From contig OZ020515.1 of the NCBI GenBank assembly GCA_963971425.1, positions 5,906,291 through 5,970,290 on the forward strand: a stretch of 64,000 nt of DNA, in the 5' to 3' direction. The notes under the pieces are model-generated. The model saw only the letters and a program-made list of their open reading frames with translations. It did not search any database and was not told the DNA's origin. This document shows positions 21,669 to 33,864 of the stretch, piece after piece (positions within the stretch are counted from its first letter, which is position 1; each line of letters begins with the position of its first letter). This stretch comes from Bryoerythrophyllum caledonicum. Lineage: Eukaryota; Streptophyta; Bryopsida; Pottiales; Pottiaceae. The translations under genes were made by a program, and so were the position numbers.

Positions 21669-22641
21669 CTACACTTCCAAAATTCCAAGAGCTCCCTCGA
21701 CGCACATACGAGTAGAGCTTTGAATGAAGTTACAATGCGCCTTATATGGCGGAAGAGAAACATCCACTCCTCCTCTAAAAAGACAATAAATCCATGGCCT
21801 TATAGGAAAAGCAGCATCTCTAATTAGCTTGTAGGGTAGCAATTGTCCTTCTATGCATTTTCTACCAACTTTTGTAAGTTTAAAAACTATACAATCATGC
21901 ATGCTCCCGCCCATCCAAACTCATAGTCCCAAAAAATGCCATTTGTATCAACTATGTCTTGCAACAATGCAGTGTGAAAAGATTTCTGACAATAATAATC
22001 TTCACCCCTATTCACTGGTGCTATAATTGGTATGTGAGATCCATCCATAGCTCCTACTACATATTGAATGCCATGTAATGCTTCAAAGTCCTTTGCTAAT
22101 TTCCGGAATTTATATTCACTTGAAAACATCACAAATTTCTTTTGAAGATGTAATCTCACCATTCTACAACAGTCCCTCACTATCTTTGAAACGGTGCTTT
22201 TTGCTACTCCAAATAAATCACCAACAATTTGCAACCCATTTCCACTTCCAAGCCTCATCAATGACATTGTCACTCCTCTCTCTTCTGTAATAGAATTTCT
22301 ATAATTTATATCTTGTTTCATCAAGAAAGGACCCAATTCTTCACAAAGATATTGAAAAGTAGCATGTGAAACTCTAGTTCTTTCTCGAAACATTAGCTCT
22401 GTGTAAGAGCCCATCAAATGCATGTCACAAAATCCATCTTGACTATCAATGCTCCACACCTTCTCTCCTTTCTATCACACAAGCCACACAAAGTCACAAT
22501 CAAAGCTGAATTTTGTAGTTCAAAGCCCAAAATGAGAGTTTGCATGCTCAAAACATATTGAATCAACATATAAAAGCACCAATACATAGCTAGTACAACT
22601 AGAGCTCGTTTTCTTCTTTCCGTGATGCCAAAAATCATCAT
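21669..22641 (-). pseudogene. PIF/Harbinger transposase, frameshifted and truncated
   Basis: Three overlapping minus-strand frames make one DDE_Tnp_4 (HARBI1-like) transposase: an N-terminal piece (22641-22460), a central piece (22459-21914) and a C-terminal piece (21914-21669), joined by frame changes near 22460 and 21905. The central piece has a helix-turn-helix-like segment (LFGVAKSTVSKIVRD) and the first catalytic aspartate in VVGAMDGSHIPI. The second aspartate is in GSMHDCIVF just after the frame change, and the glutamate in MCVEGALGILE near 21680. The protein would cut and paste elements with TTA target duplications. The expected C-terminus after the glutamate is missing where the sequence meets the CCGGA-rich block. 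The MITE at 57355-57869 has the matching target preference. Confidence 0.85.
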
Positions 22642-23360
22642 AAACGGCCAAAATTTGAGAGAGATAAATCAAAACAACACTGGAAGATGTAGGGCAGCAT
22701 TGATTGCAAAAGGTTCTATGACTATGGAGTAAATTTTTAAAAATCTTCTGTAGATAACTCTACTTTTAAAAATCAGCCCAAACGCACAATGGGCCATGGC
22801 TCAACTCTTTTGGTTTACACCGAATGTTAGGGCTACTACCTACTTATTAGTCCCTTGTTTCAAGCATGGTACCCTACTTACAATGGTCTCATCCCTCGAA
22901 CAAAGTACCACTTGTGTTCATGGATTGAAGCCCAAGCTTTTTGGTAGAAACAGACCCTCAATATATATATTATAATTGAATTATAATAATATTATAGAAT
23001 TTTTGATTAATTAATCAAATATTAAAAAGAATTTATATTTTAAAAGAAAGAAATAAAGTTTTGATACTACTCATTTGAAATCATAAAAAAATGAGAGATA
23101 CTAAAAAGCATCATGTACCTACGATTTTTGTTGTTCCACCAATTAGATTGTCAAGAACTCGTACCATGGCCACGTCGACGGTGCAACTCCTATTTTTGAT
23201 ACCTCCTTCATTATGAACGGAATATCTTCCTCAATCAAATGTACTTGTCTCGGCACTGTTGCCAAGTACATTCATTGTCAACTTCATCGAGAAAGGCCGC
23301 ATTGACATGGATTTGCCTAAATACCCCGATCGAGCGTTGCACCAAGCTTCAGGCTTGGAA
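22642..23360. other. AT-rich spacer, no feature seen
   Basis: AT-rich DNA (a nearly pure A/T run at about 22960-23050) with no frame, repeat family or RNA gene that I can support. Confidence 0.4.
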
Positions 23361-23560
23361 GGGTGGGGGAAGGTAGGGACATAACCGGCCCTTGTTTTTA
23401 TATTTGGGAGGGGCTACTTGATCCAGAGGGGGCTCGTCAGGGTTGTATAAGGCCGCAGGCCCTAATTTTATCAAAAAAAATCCCAAAGAAAGCCTCTAGA
23501 ACTCTAAATCGGGCAGGGCCTGAAAAATGGTCCCACCCAAACTTGGCGCCCGACCCATGC
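23361..23560 (-). mobile_element. Degenerate copy of the GGGGCC-rich MITE family
   Basis: Read on the minus strand, this matches the interior of the elements at 23925-24203 and 31016-31282: a TTTTTTTGATAAAATT run, then GGGCCTGCGGCC, then a stretch ending in AAACAAGGGCC. The termini have decayed. Confidence 0.5.
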
Positions 23561-23924
23561 TCAACCAGGGTGAATAAGGAGATCCCATTGACATTCGCCG
23601 CAAACTCCTTCCAGTGATCCTTATGAACTGGCCACGATGAATATTGTAATACTTATCTTTAGACATCTAAAGAAGAAATTGCGTACTATTCACTGATCAC
23701 TCTCTATTGACCTTTCTCTTACCCCACTTATCTTCTTGGCTGACCTGAGAACACTGCCCCTTGGTCCATAAGTTAACAAAACCACGACCTGGAGTTTGAG
23801 CCATGATAGCAAAACTTTCAAGTAGAAGTGTAGCACGCAAAATGAAAGCGCTCAAAAGTGAAGTAAAACAAGGAGAAAAAGGTGAAAAAAATATGATGGC
23901 TACTCAAACCCTCGTTGTTCTCAA

Positions 23925-24203
23925 CGCCCAGGGCGAATTGACCCCTCGTTGGCAATTACCCGAGGTGGGCCCGTCTCAATTGCATGGGGTCATTTTTCTG
24001 GCCTTCTTACTTTGGGAGGTCTAGAGGCTTTTTTGGATTTTTTTTTTGATAAATTTGGGGCCTACGGCCATTGTTTACCTTAAACGTCCCTCTGTGCTAT
24101 AATTAGGGCCACATCCAAAAACAAAATAGGGGCCAGGTTTGGCCCCATCACTTGGTGGCCCCCTCGGATAACTCCCAACGAAGGGGTCAATTTGCCCTGG
24201 GCG
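23925..24203 (+). mobile_element. 279-bp MITE with CGCCCAGGGC terminal inverted repeats
   Basis: Left end CGCCCAGGGCGAATTGACCC and right end GGGTCAATTTGCCCTGGGCG form terminal inverted repeats. The element is flanked by direct copies of TTCTCAA (23918-23924 and 24204-24210), a target-site duplication of 7 bp (8 if a shared terminal G is counted). That length fits hAT-type insertion. There is no coding capacity. A related copy lies at 31016-31282. Confidence 0.8.
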
Positions 24204-24522
24204 TTCTCAACATGCAAAGTGTAGATATATAGTATTACACTAAAGATCGCTTTCAGTGTAGTGGACACTAAATACGAACCCATACACTAATTGTAAAGTT
24301 TACAACTAGTATAGTGACAAAACTATATACTAAATGTCAATTACTACACCAAATGTCAATTCTAGTAAATAGTGGAATATAAAGTTTTTTACTTGTGGAC
24401 ATTAGTGTATGAAACCTAGAAAATGATTATGTATACATTTTGAGCATCAGAGTAAAGAAGATTTTGAGTGCATGTAGAAAAACAAGAACTTGCAAGAGAA
24501 ATATTCGGAAAAATAGATAGTA

Positions 24523-26154
24523 CAGTGGTGACCAAAAGACTTCAGACAGTGAACCACCCCTCTAACAAGTGTTGACTGTAGCTTAGTTGGTGGGTTAGTA
24601 AGAGATTTTTTAGGCCAATTTTAATTTGTACACCACATGGCACCTTATTAACATTGACTCCCTCAAAATTTGCCACTTCTAGAGATTATGCATGCAAAAA
24701 GCATGAAGGGGTGTGTACAACTTAATATGCACATAAGTTGTGCACACCACTATTTTTTCATTACAAGTGCACTTGTGAAGCTTTTTGTTTTGGATTTTTT
24801 TTTAAGATTTAAGGAGGCTTTAGATGATTTTCTATAGCTCCTAGAAGATATGAGAATCAACGTAGGGCAATTCTTGAGATGTATGAGCGAGGGAACTCAT
24901 ATGGTGAGGTTTCACCAGTTTTGGACATTCCTCGAAGCACTTCTTTTGACATAGTGCGAAGGTTTTGTGAGAGAAAGAGCCTACTAGACAAAACTTCACC
25001 CGATAGACCTAGAATTCTTGATGAACAAGGCAACCGTGACATTGTGAGGAGATTAAATGATCCCAATACTAGTACAGCGGCAACTATAGAAATTATGTTA
25101 TGATCTGAGGGCTTGCAATTGATTGATAAAACGGTTAAAAGGAGTCTTTGGAGACAAGGGTTGAGAGCATATGTGAAGACCAAGAAGCCACTTTTGACAA
25201 AGAAACATCAAGCACGTCATTTGCAACGGGCAGAGAAGTGCAAGCCTAGAGATTGGGAGTTTTGGGCTCATGTCATTTTTTCTTATGAATCTAAATTCAT
25301 TCTTTTGGCGTCAATATTGATGGACAAAGAGTGGAGAACGTCTTTTAGATCAGCATGTGCAATCTATAGTCAAACATGGAGGAGGAAACATTATGGTTTG
25401 GGGTTGTATGAGCTGGGAAGGAGTTGGCAAGCTTCATTTGATTGAAGGGAAGATTGATAAATATGTATATTGCGATATTTTAGAGACAAAACTTATGGGC
25501 ACTATACAGATGCAAGGTTTAGAAGAGGATGAGGTTATTTTTCAACATGACAATGATCCAAAGCATACTGCACATTATGTTGTAGATTGATTGCGTGCTC
25601 AAAAATTCTAGTTTATTGGACACCCTCCACAATCACCCGACCTCAATTCAATAGAACATCTTTGGAATGAAGTAAATCGTTGTCTGAGAAGGTTTAAGAG
25701 GAAACCCACTAGTAAAGGTGACTATTGGAAGAAGATCCAAGGAATTGGGAATAATATAGAGCCTGATGTTGTTAGGAAGTTGATACTCTCTATGCCTCAA
25801 AGAGCTCTTAATGTCTACCAAGCAAAAGGTGGCTACATACGGTGGTAGTGTTGTGGGTGCTTATGAATTGAATCATTGACTTGTAAAGGTGTTTAGTAAT
25901 CTTTAGTCTTGTTTTCTACAGTTGATATGCAATAAAAATCAATTTGACCATAAAGAATCGTACAGGCTTGTTGCACATTTGAATTATTGTGTGTTTTTCT
26001 AGTTCATGTTTTCATTGACAACTTTGTGCTTTATGCTTGTTGCAACTATTTGTGCTTGTGGTTGTGTTCTTGCTATTTTATGAGAGCTCATGTAGATTTG
26101 GTAGTTGATTTTGTAAAAAAACTCCAATCGTACAACTATTTTTGGTCGTGACTG
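24523..26154 (+). mobile_element. Tc1/mariner element
   Basis: The left end CAGTGGTGACCAAAAG (from 24523, preceded by TA) pairs with the right end TTTTTGGTCGTGACTG (to 26154), allowing a few mismatches. The resulting 1.63-kb span is typical of Tc1/mariner and encloses the transposase remnant at 24850-25848. Right-flank TA is not directly adjacent, so the exact end is uncertain. Confidence 0.7.
24850..25848 (+). pseudogene. Tc1/mariner transposase, multiply broken
   Basis: The N-terminal paired-like helix-turn-helix is visible (ILEMYERGNSYGEVSPVL, SFDIVRRFCER). A TGA at 25101 interrupts it; CGA to TGA would explain it. The catalytic core follows: FSYESKF near 25280, where Tyr replaces the expected first Asp; then, after a frame change near 25360, VWGCMSWEG, QHDNDPKHTA with the second Asp, and SPDLNSIEHLWNEV with the Glu. 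Two more stops (TGA at 25588 and TAG near 25609) sit between the last two motifs. The frame closes with TAG at 25846-25848. The lost first Asp means this copy could not be catalytic even without the stops. Confidence 0.85.
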
Positions 26155-26289
26155 GAGATATGGATCAAAAGGAAAATTCCAAAAATTGGACAAAGAAAAA
26201 TGTACCTACAGAGGGAAAATAAAACTGCAAGTACAAGATTGGAAAAATAAGAACTTTGATTTAGAAGGAAAGTGAGAAAAGAAAGGAAT

Positions 26290-26815
26290 ATTGGAAAAGG
26301 AAAAAAAACATAAATATACAATAAATACACAATAAATATACAATAAATATACATCAAATACTCATTAGATATTCATTAAATATGTTAAGTATGCATTATA
26401 CATTCATTGAAAATTCATTGAATATTCAAATACACATTAAATATACATTAGAAATTTATTAAATATTCATTAAATATTCATTAAATATTCATTATGTATA
26501 AAAATATACATTAAATTGTCATAAAATATACATTTAAAAATCATTAAAAATTCTTTAAAAATTATTTTAAAATAAAAATATACATTAAATATTATTTAAA
26601 TATACAAATATACACTAAATATTCTTTTAATATTCAAAATACATTTTATATACAAATATTCACTAAGTATTCTTTTAGTATACAAATATACATTAAACAT
26701 ACAAATGTACTTTAAATATTATTTATATATTCTTTAAACATTCATTAAATTCTCATTAAATTCTCATTAAATATATAAATATATAAATATACATTAGATA
26801 TTCATTAGATATTCA
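26290..26815. repeat. AT-rich simple repeat region (ATTCATTAAATATTC)
   Basis: Irregular repeats of AAATATACATT, ATTCATTAAATATTC and ACAATAAATAT fill this stretch with almost no G or C. They look like a decayed short-period satellite; no coding. Confidence 0.75.
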
Positions 26816-27900
26816 TTAAAAGTTTCAAGGAATGCAAGAGATGTGAATGGGAATAGTTGGAAATGGGAGGATAAGGAGATGAGGTTGGGGATGAAATGGG
26901 GAGAATAAATGCATGACGGCCAGTAGGTGGTTGATTGGAGGCTAATACTATTTATCAACTTTATCAACAAATTTTTGTACTAGGTAGGTGGTTGATTGGG
27001 GGCAAATACTAAAGGTACTAGGGTAAGTGGGCGATTAAAGGATAATATTCATGAAAATGGCGGCTAACACTAATTGCCAACTTATTAACAAACAGTGTAC
27101 TAGGGTAACTACACTATTTGTACCATTACACCAAAAGCCATCTTTAGTGTAGTGAATCCTTTGTTTGGTTCTCAATGGGCAATCCCAATTGAGTCCCCAT
27201 CCCAAGTTTAGTCCATGTCTTCTTCCCGGTTATCTCCTGATTATCTCCCAGCTAAGTCCCAATCGTATGTCTGTCACATGTCATTACAGGCTTTCCTGCA
27301 CCCTTTTTATCATTCCACTAGTATATATACCAACACATTGTACTCAATGATATTGTCAGTTTTGATAAGTTAACTACAATTGGACAAGCAAAAGTAAAAG
27401 TAAAAATAATAAATGGGAACAATTACAGTCCCCTGCAAGGAACTCTTGGCCTGTAGGAGTTAAATTGTCAGTTTTAATGCAAAAAGTAAAGAAGATTGTA
27501 TGAAAAGTTAAATCTGTCCACGTTTTGGCTATCGAGCAAGTAAAATAATCGGAAACTGGCACTACCAGAAGTAAAAATCCAAAATGAAAGCACTGACTCA
27601 ACCTCACCAAACTGAATTAAGCCAGACAACGTGACAGTAAAGGAAACATCGAACAATATTTGAAGCATGGACACCACCGACACACATGTTTTACTACTTG
27701 TTAAGATGGAGCAATATACCATAAAAGAGATACAGACTCTAGGGAAACCAAAATATAAGAGAGAGCAAACATAAAGGAAAGAGCAAATAACACAAATATA
27801 TTTGAAATATATTAGCTATGGAGAAGTGTGTTCAACTCTGTGGGAGAGTTGCCTTACATACTTTCCTTCCACCACAAAGGTGGAGTTCAGTACAAGCTCA
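26816..27900. other. Non-coding spacer
   Basis: A short direct repeat, TAGGTGGTTGATTGG (about 26924 and 26984), is the only structure noticed. Minus-strand frames at 27374-27722 look spurious. Confidence 0.35.
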
Positions 27901-27904
27901 CTTT

Positions 27905-28035
27905 ACTTTGAGCGGATGTAGAAACATAACCTCCTTTCGTCTTATGTGGATATAGAAACATAACCTCCTTTTGCCTTGTGCGGATACAGAAACATAAGCT
28001 CCTATTACCTTGTGTGGATATAGAAACTACCAATC
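27905..28035. repeat. ~45-bp tandem repeat, about three copies
   Basis: Units of about 45 bp contain GGATATAGAAACATAACCTC and a CTTTTGCCTTGTG-like half, seen near 27915, 27950 and 27995 with a fourth partial copy. Copies differ by a few bases. Confidence 0.7.
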
Positions 28036-28437
28036 ATTTCTAAGTTGACTTTTACTTCAACACCACTCAAAGTGATACACAATCTTAACGGTTGAACAAC
28101 AGAGCGACACTATACTTCAAATGTAAACGTCCATCTCCTCCATCCATCACCATGTCCAAAACATTGGTGATTATTTAGCTCCAATAACCACATGTATCAG
28201 GCCAAAGCAACAAACTGGGGACAGGAAGAAAAACGCTGCCTGCAATCTCCAACATGATGCTTCACGACTCCAACAACCTGCCGTATGCATCAGATGATGC
28301 TGTTGTGAGTCGTGATGTACGACTCCGGCTCTTAGCCACTCTCAGCTCCGGTTGCCTCCATCCCCGGAAGTTCATGATCTAAAACGCACCATGACCCTGG
28401 AACAAAGCAGTAACAAGGATGAGAACCACCTCCAAAC

Positions 28438-28602
28438 TTATGAACTGTGAAAGAAGAGATAACCTCTAGGGTTGGAAGGAATTATAGGAAAGTGACCTCG
28501 CATCTTCGCTTCATCAAAGTGCCCCTCGTTGAGCTTAGGGATGTCGATCGGCCGGGGTAGGTCTTTGGGGATTGGTTGAGCAAGACCGCAATCGACGTCC
28601 AT
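28438..28602 (-). CDS. Possible 54-aa reading frame or exon with strong start context
   Basis: On the minus strand GCCACCATGG precedes a 54-codon frame with a balanced, non-repetitive sequence (start MDVDCGLAQPIPKDLPRPID) and a TAA at 28438-28440. The start context matches a eukaryotic consensus exactly. It could be a small protein or an exon of a leftward gene whose promoter is near 30270. I do not recognise the sequence. Confidence 0.3.
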   Translation of the reverse strand: MDVDCGLAQPIPKDLPRPIDIPKLNEGHFDEAKMRGHFPIIPSNPRGYLFFHSS

Positions 28603-28777
28603 GGTGGCTAAATTATTGATGTGGAAAACTCACTGCACCATCAGAATCACGAAGCGTGTGTAAGATTATCAGTCACATCGTTGTCCGGTACAGACAAGAA
28701 TTGTACAACTAGGGATGTTACCACAGCGATGCTACTAACAGAAACAAATCAGAGAACTGTCCAAGGACCAACCATGC

Positions 28778-29040
28778 GACACATACCTTTCCAAAGCAAG
28801 TCTTGTGCACTCTGTCTCTCTCTCCAACCCGTTTCCAATGAAAATTGGCGTTTGAGGTCCCCTCAAATACGAGCGAGGTGTCTTGGACACCTGTCTTGGA
28901 CAATGTCTTGGACAATGTCTTGGACACCTGTCTGGACAATGTCTTGGACACCTCGCTAGTTCATTGAGGTGCAGAGACGAGCGAGGTGTCCAAGACAGCA
29001 TACCTCTCCAAAAACAAGTCTTGTGCACTCTGTCTGTACA
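28778..29040. repeat. Local duplication and 12-bp GTCTTGGACAAT repeats
   Basis: A ~40-bp segment ending CAAGTCTTGTGCACTCTGTCT occurs at about 28782-28821 and again at about 28999-29037. Between them lie head-to-tail TGTCTTGGACA(AC/AT) units (about 28878-28952) and inverted ACGAGCGAGGTGTC motifs. The array makes artificial Ser/Lys/Thr-rich minus-strand frames. Confidence 0.7.
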
Positions 29041-29256
29041 CGAGCGAGAGGTCCAGGATCGGGCAGAACTCGTTCAACGTAGCATTGTAAAAATCATGAC
29101 GTAAAAAATGGTAGCTAAAGCGTCCGGTCATCATCTAATTTGAAGATAAACCCAAGGATTTCGTAGAGATTAGTTGAATTGATGTAGATGCGGTAACGGA
29201 ATGATCAAATTTCAAATATCTCCTGTATTATTGAAGATGGCCACGTCAAAACTCAC

Positions 29257-29434
29257 CCTCCCACTTGCGCTCTGGGCCCACAAATCCCCAACTTCCTGCA
29301 TTGCAGATATGCTCGACATACGCACCATCCATCTGCAAGTCAGCTACTGGACCGACCTGCCAGCCGATAAGATCGAATCCCTTAATCACACTATTCCTGG
29401 CGTGATCGAGGTGCACGCCATCCCACGAGTGTAC
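29257..29434 (-). CDS. Candidate internal exon of an unidentified leftward gene
   Basis: The minus strand has a TTTGCAG acceptor immediately before 29434 and a GAGG|GTGAGT donor at 29257, enclosing 178 nt open in one frame (segments SWDGVHLDHARNSVIKGFD and GWQVGPVADLQMDGAYVEH). The frame extends upstream beyond the acceptor to about 29530. Splice-site quality is good but no family is recognised, and connection to 28438-28602 or to the TATA box near 30270 is a guess. Confidence 0.3.
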
Positions 29435-30057
29435 CTGCAAATGGCACTTTTTATTCCAAAGTCTGACGTGACCTTCACACATATCGAGAAACGCCACAAG
29501 ATCCTTGCCCAAGGCAATGCAAGGCCCCACTGTCGACTTAGCAGGCTGGCAGCTACTAAATTAGAGTTGTAAAGATAACAACGCATTGTTACCACTGTCA
29601 AAAAAACGACGACGACCTCAAAAGACACGCCTGTCAAACGCAGCCTGTTAAACACTTCGGAACACATGCATCACCATGATGATGCTTAGAATTTTGAAAC
29701 ACGCCTGTCAAAGCAGCCATGCAACCTAGACTTCATCTCGTGACAGGAAAAGGGAAACTTGAGGAGGTGGCAAGCGAACAAAGACTCACCGAGTCCCTGG
29801 AGGGTGTGTGGAGCACCCACTCGGAATGGAAATTTTGAAGATCGGTCATAGTTTACAGATCGCAACTCGAGCTTGGGGATGCCGACAGTCTGGTCAACTA
29901 GGGACGTCAACAATTCCACAGACGGTGCAGGAAATGAATACAACAATAACTACACAAGCTGATACTCATCGTACCTCCTCAATACAAGTTTACAAGTTCT
30001 GATATGCACAAGGTTGTTTGTAGTACGTTATCAGAGAACTACTAAACTTATGGATGG

Positions 30058-30182
30058 TTGTATCACCACATGAGAACTGGAGCTGCAATTGCCTCATCAG
30101 TATCACCACATGAGAACTGGAGCTGCAATTGCCCATCAGTATCACCACATGAGAACTGGAGCTTGCAATTGCTCCATCAGTA
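30058..30182. repeat. ~41-bp tandem repeat, three copies
   Basis: AGTATCACCACATGAGAACT followed by GGAGCTGCAATTGCCCATC repeats three times with one- or two-base indels between copies. Confidence 0.85.
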
Positions 30183-30263
30183 GCTAGAGGCAGAACCAAA
30201 CGCAGGAAAGGGAGCTGGAGCTGAGCAAGGAGAGTCACTGTGAGAGAATGGAAAAGCAGACTT

Positions 30264-30276
30264 CACTCTTTATATA
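30264..30276 (-). promoter_or_regulatory. TATA box on the minus strand
   Basis: Read on the minus strand, CTACTATATAAAGAG is followed about 30 bp later by the CTCTCACAGTGACTC region. It may drive leftward transcription through the triplicated 41-bp repeat and the candidate exons at 28.4-29.5 kb. Only the motif is seen. Confidence 0.35.
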
Positions 30277-30279
30277 GTA

Positions 30280-31015
30280 GGAGTCGGCACCGTTCTCCCA
30301 TTCAAGTTCGGGGTAGTGCCGCCTGCCCGGCTGCCATAGCTGCCCGTCTCTCCTTGGCCCTCCTACGCTCCCTACGCTCCCAGACGCTCCCTACGCTCCC
30401 AAAGTCTCACCGAGCCTTCCCGGCTTTCCTGCTTAGAAGTTACTCTCTCCTTCCTTCACAGCAGCTCTCACTCGGCTCCAAAAACTAGTAACCCTAAAAC
30501 CCTCTGAGTGTTGCGACATGTACTAAAACCCTGGGTGGCTTCATCCCGAAATTCGGACCAGTTGAAATGAGTAATGGAGTGGGCCATCGGTGGTGGGCCG
30601 GGGCGAAGACTGCGGGCCAGGGGGCGGCAAAAACAGGGCCCGGCCATTACGAAGACTCCGGGCAGTCGGGGCTGCCCGAGGAGACTCCTATACTGAGCTC
30701 TGACATGACACATCACTCTGCCGTTCTTTTGGAATGGATCGAACGATGCAATAAGGTACTGGTCCGCGGGTATAGAATTTGGTTCCCGGTGGGCCTATAT
30801 TAATAGTTTGTCAATTCTCTTGTCATAAGTGGCTGGAAAGATATCGCTGGCTTCTTGGAAATTCCGCTGGCCCACTTATTTCAGCTTCACGACTCACCGT
30901 ACGGTATACTGTATATTGTTGGTCCACATTTGATTATGACATTAGTTATAGTTTTTAGTGTACTTGTTACGAGATTGTTTTTATTGAATCTTGGTATGCA
31001 CACAATCGTGGCGCG
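30280..31015. other. GC-rich spacer without supported gene
   Basis: Short CCTACGCTCC repeats occur near 30360-30400. Plus-strand frames at 30240-30488 and 30567-30803 lack domains and are not supported. Confidence 0.35.
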
Positions 31016-31282
31016 GACAGGACATCCCCACGCTCGGACTTACCCGAGGTGGGCCCCATCTTAATTGCATGCGCTCATTTTTCTGGCCCTCCCACTTTGG
31101 GGGGGTCAGAGGCTTTTTTTGGCTCTTTTTTTAACAAAATTGGGGCCTACGGCCCCAATCTAGTCTTCAGGTCCCCCTTTGGCTAAAAATAGGTCGTCAT
31201 TCAAAAACAAAATAGGGGCCAGGTTTTGGCTCCACCACCTCGTCCCCCACCCAGTAAGTCTGAGAGTGGGGGATGTCCTGTC
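31016..31282 (+). mobile_element. 267-bp MITE of the GGGGCC-rich family
   Basis: Terminal inverted repeats GACAGGACATCCCCACGCTC at the left and GAGAGTGGGGGATGTCCTGTC at the right extend about 30 bp with few mismatches. The interior (ACCCGAGGTGGGCC, GGGGCCTACGGCC, AACAAAATAGGGGCCAGG) matches the element at 23925-24203 although the outer ends differ. No clean target duplication was found. Confidence 0.75.
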
Positions 31283-31438
31283 AAATCGCACAATCGTGCA
31301 GCTATCTGTGTAATTGATGACTTGTTGTCCGGCACATGTTGTGTATGGATCAACTCTTTCAACGGACATGGGTTGGCCATGGGAGCAAGGACATGAGGGT
31401 GAGGATGTGGAACTACAGCGAGGGGCATGGATTCTTGG

Positions 31439-32376
31439 TTATCCCCTAAAGGACCACAACCACTTTCGCTCTAAAACCAGTCCAAAAACTGCTGCTGCCA
31501 AAAAGAGACATGAAAATCACATTTTAAAGTGAATTTTGGATTCTCAACCGTAAGATCTTAAAAAAGACTTCTATACAAACATGCCATGAAATTTTGGTTG
31601 CAATCCACCGCACGGATTGATAGATTTTAGTGTTCAAAGTCAAAACAATGGTTCATATCCTTCCCTGCGTTGAGTAGATCAGCAGACTTTGACTTCACTT
31701 TGTATCAAATTTTTGCATTGTACAAGGTCTAAATCTTTTACCATTGTCTTAAGCATGATGTTATTTCCCAACACACCAATTTTTAGAGGTAAAAATGGGG
31801 TGTAGCATATTCAAAACAAGTGTGCAAGGAGTGGAGGTTCAAAAATTGCCATTTCACGTTTTATTTTTTTGTGAACTACGTATGTATTCAAATGATAATC
31901 CAAACGGTCAATAAGAAGGTTTTCACCACATATTGTTGTTGAAAAAATAAAAAGTGAAAAATATGAAGATCTCTAGGTTTTATGTAGAAAAGATGAAGTT
32001 TTTTTCCCCGGTTGCCCGACAATGTGTGAGAATGTTTGACTTGGAATATAATGCCTTTTTACACTAAAGAAAAGATTTTTTTTTTGAAAATTTCCAGAAT
32101 AGGAAATATTCTTTATGTGTGTGAAAAATCTTAATGTCAATAGAAACTTTTGTCAAAAATTTTGGAGGTGCCCGGTGTCCCCACTTTTGGCTTTAAGTGG
32201 TACTAACTTTCAAACCACAAATCCAAAAAATCCAAATAAAAATATGTTCACAAAGCTCTTATCAGAGGCAATCTATGATAAAAATTTCAGAGAAAAAGGA
32301 TTTTTTTTTCAAATTTTAGGAACTAGCCCAAAATCAGAAATCCCCCCGAAGGAGACTTTGGTCCTTTAGGGGTTAT
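31439..32376 (+). mobile_element. TTAA-type MITE, copy A
   Basis: Direct TTAT copies (31439-31442 and 32373-32376) flank perfect 14-bp inverted repeats CCCCTAAAGGACCA / TGGTCCTTTAGGGG. Because TTAT is not a palindrome, its direct repetition identifies it as a target duplication rather than part of the repeat. Other copies use TTAA. The interior is non-coding and holds family landmarks: CAGCAGACTTTGACTTCACT, a GGTGTAGCATATTC block and GGAGGTGCCCGG near the right end. TTAA targets suggest mobilisation by a piggyBac-like transposase. Confidence 0.85.
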
Positions 32377-33480
32377 GTTGGCCTTGGCCACAACGCACCT
32401 TTCACTAAGGTACATGAAGTAAGTTGTTTAGAGTATTGTCAAAAAGGTAATAATGCCTAAATATGTTACAATAAGATATTTGCAACTTTGAAAGAGCCTA
32501 TCCAAGATATTCGAGGTTAGGAATTAGATGGCAAGAACTTGGAGTTTGGATGTGTTTGCAAATATTGAGCAAATTTGAGATATAGTAGTTAGTGCTTGGA
32601 ATATTTGTAATCTTACCATTTGAAGACCAATAAACACCATTGATGCCTAACCAAACTCATACCCAAATTTCCAACCACTGTTTTGAATACCTACCACTGT
32701 ACATGAAGTAAAGTTGACAATGGAGTTGAGATCTTACTTTTGGAATATATGAAGTTGACACCTGTAAGCAACCCTGGGCTTTCTGTATAAAAATAAATTA
32801 AAACAACTGCACAAACAACAAAAAAGTAGACCTCTTGTAGATAAGAAACAACTCCTAGTAGGTGATAGACTTGAGTTCTCGACACCTTCATGTACGTGGT
32901 GTTGATTGTTAGGCAAAAGATGACTGTGATGAATGAGTGAGTAAGGTAGCGGTTGATATTTCCGTGCAGTTCCAATTGTCGCACCCTACATTCCAGGGCT
33001 GTGTGTCAGAAACCAACCAGCCTGGCTTCAGAACGTGTCCAAGCTTGTTCTAATTCCGCCCATGCTTGGGAAAATTGAGAACTTCTGATTGGTTCGAATT
33101 GGTGCACAAGTGCTCTATTTTCAAAATCCAACCTCTCATGAACACCATGACTCTATGAGCGGTTATTGGCCACTCTAGGCCTTCGTTCTTAAAAATTCAT
33201 AGAAAATTGTAGAAATGCTCAAAAAATGTTTTTTTTTTGGGGATGCCTTTGCAATAGCTTTGCAAAGCATCCAAAAATCATAAATTTTTTCTTTCACAAG
33301 TCTAAATATGCAAACCTGAAATTCGCACGAAAATATCAACCTCTACCTTAATGGGCATAAATGGGTGCTGCTACCTTGATATGCAGCTGACGAACAAACA
33401 ATTGGGTGAGGTGATCCGTCTTTTCATGTACACTCATCTCTCCCATAAGTTATTCCTCTGATAAGTTATACTGTCGCTAA
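32377..33480. other. Spacer without recognised feature
   Basis: Non-coding AT-rich DNA. Minus-strand frames at 32691-32984 are short and have no domain. Confidence 0.35.
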
Positions 33481-33864
33481 CTTATAACCTCAGCAACGAC
33501 GAAGAACTCCGGTCTCCAAAGTAGACCAGCGTGAATATAGTGTTTGTTCATTCTTTTCACTAAGCATATGGCCACGGGACATAGGCTAGTGTAATAGAAC
33601 TACTCCCTCCTCTCGAGGGTGAACACTTTTCTACACTAAGTGCTTCCCTACACTAATTGCCTTAGAGACAACCGACATGTCATCTCCCCCAAGGGCTTTG
33701 TGGGTCCCCATACAACGAGGCCTTGGGACACCCCACCATAATTGGGTGGACTATGGTGGTAGGCACCACGCCGGCAATAGGACTTGAACTCACAACCACC
33801 TCACCGATAAACCTCAGCAAACTATAACCTCACCTAAGTTATAACCACTCTTGATGTAATACAT

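Noticed and set aside
29201..29572. Plus-strand 123-codon frame with an NARPH-like mariner motif
   Set aside because: Only a short chance-level resemblance to the mariner DNARPH box; no other transposase motif nearby.
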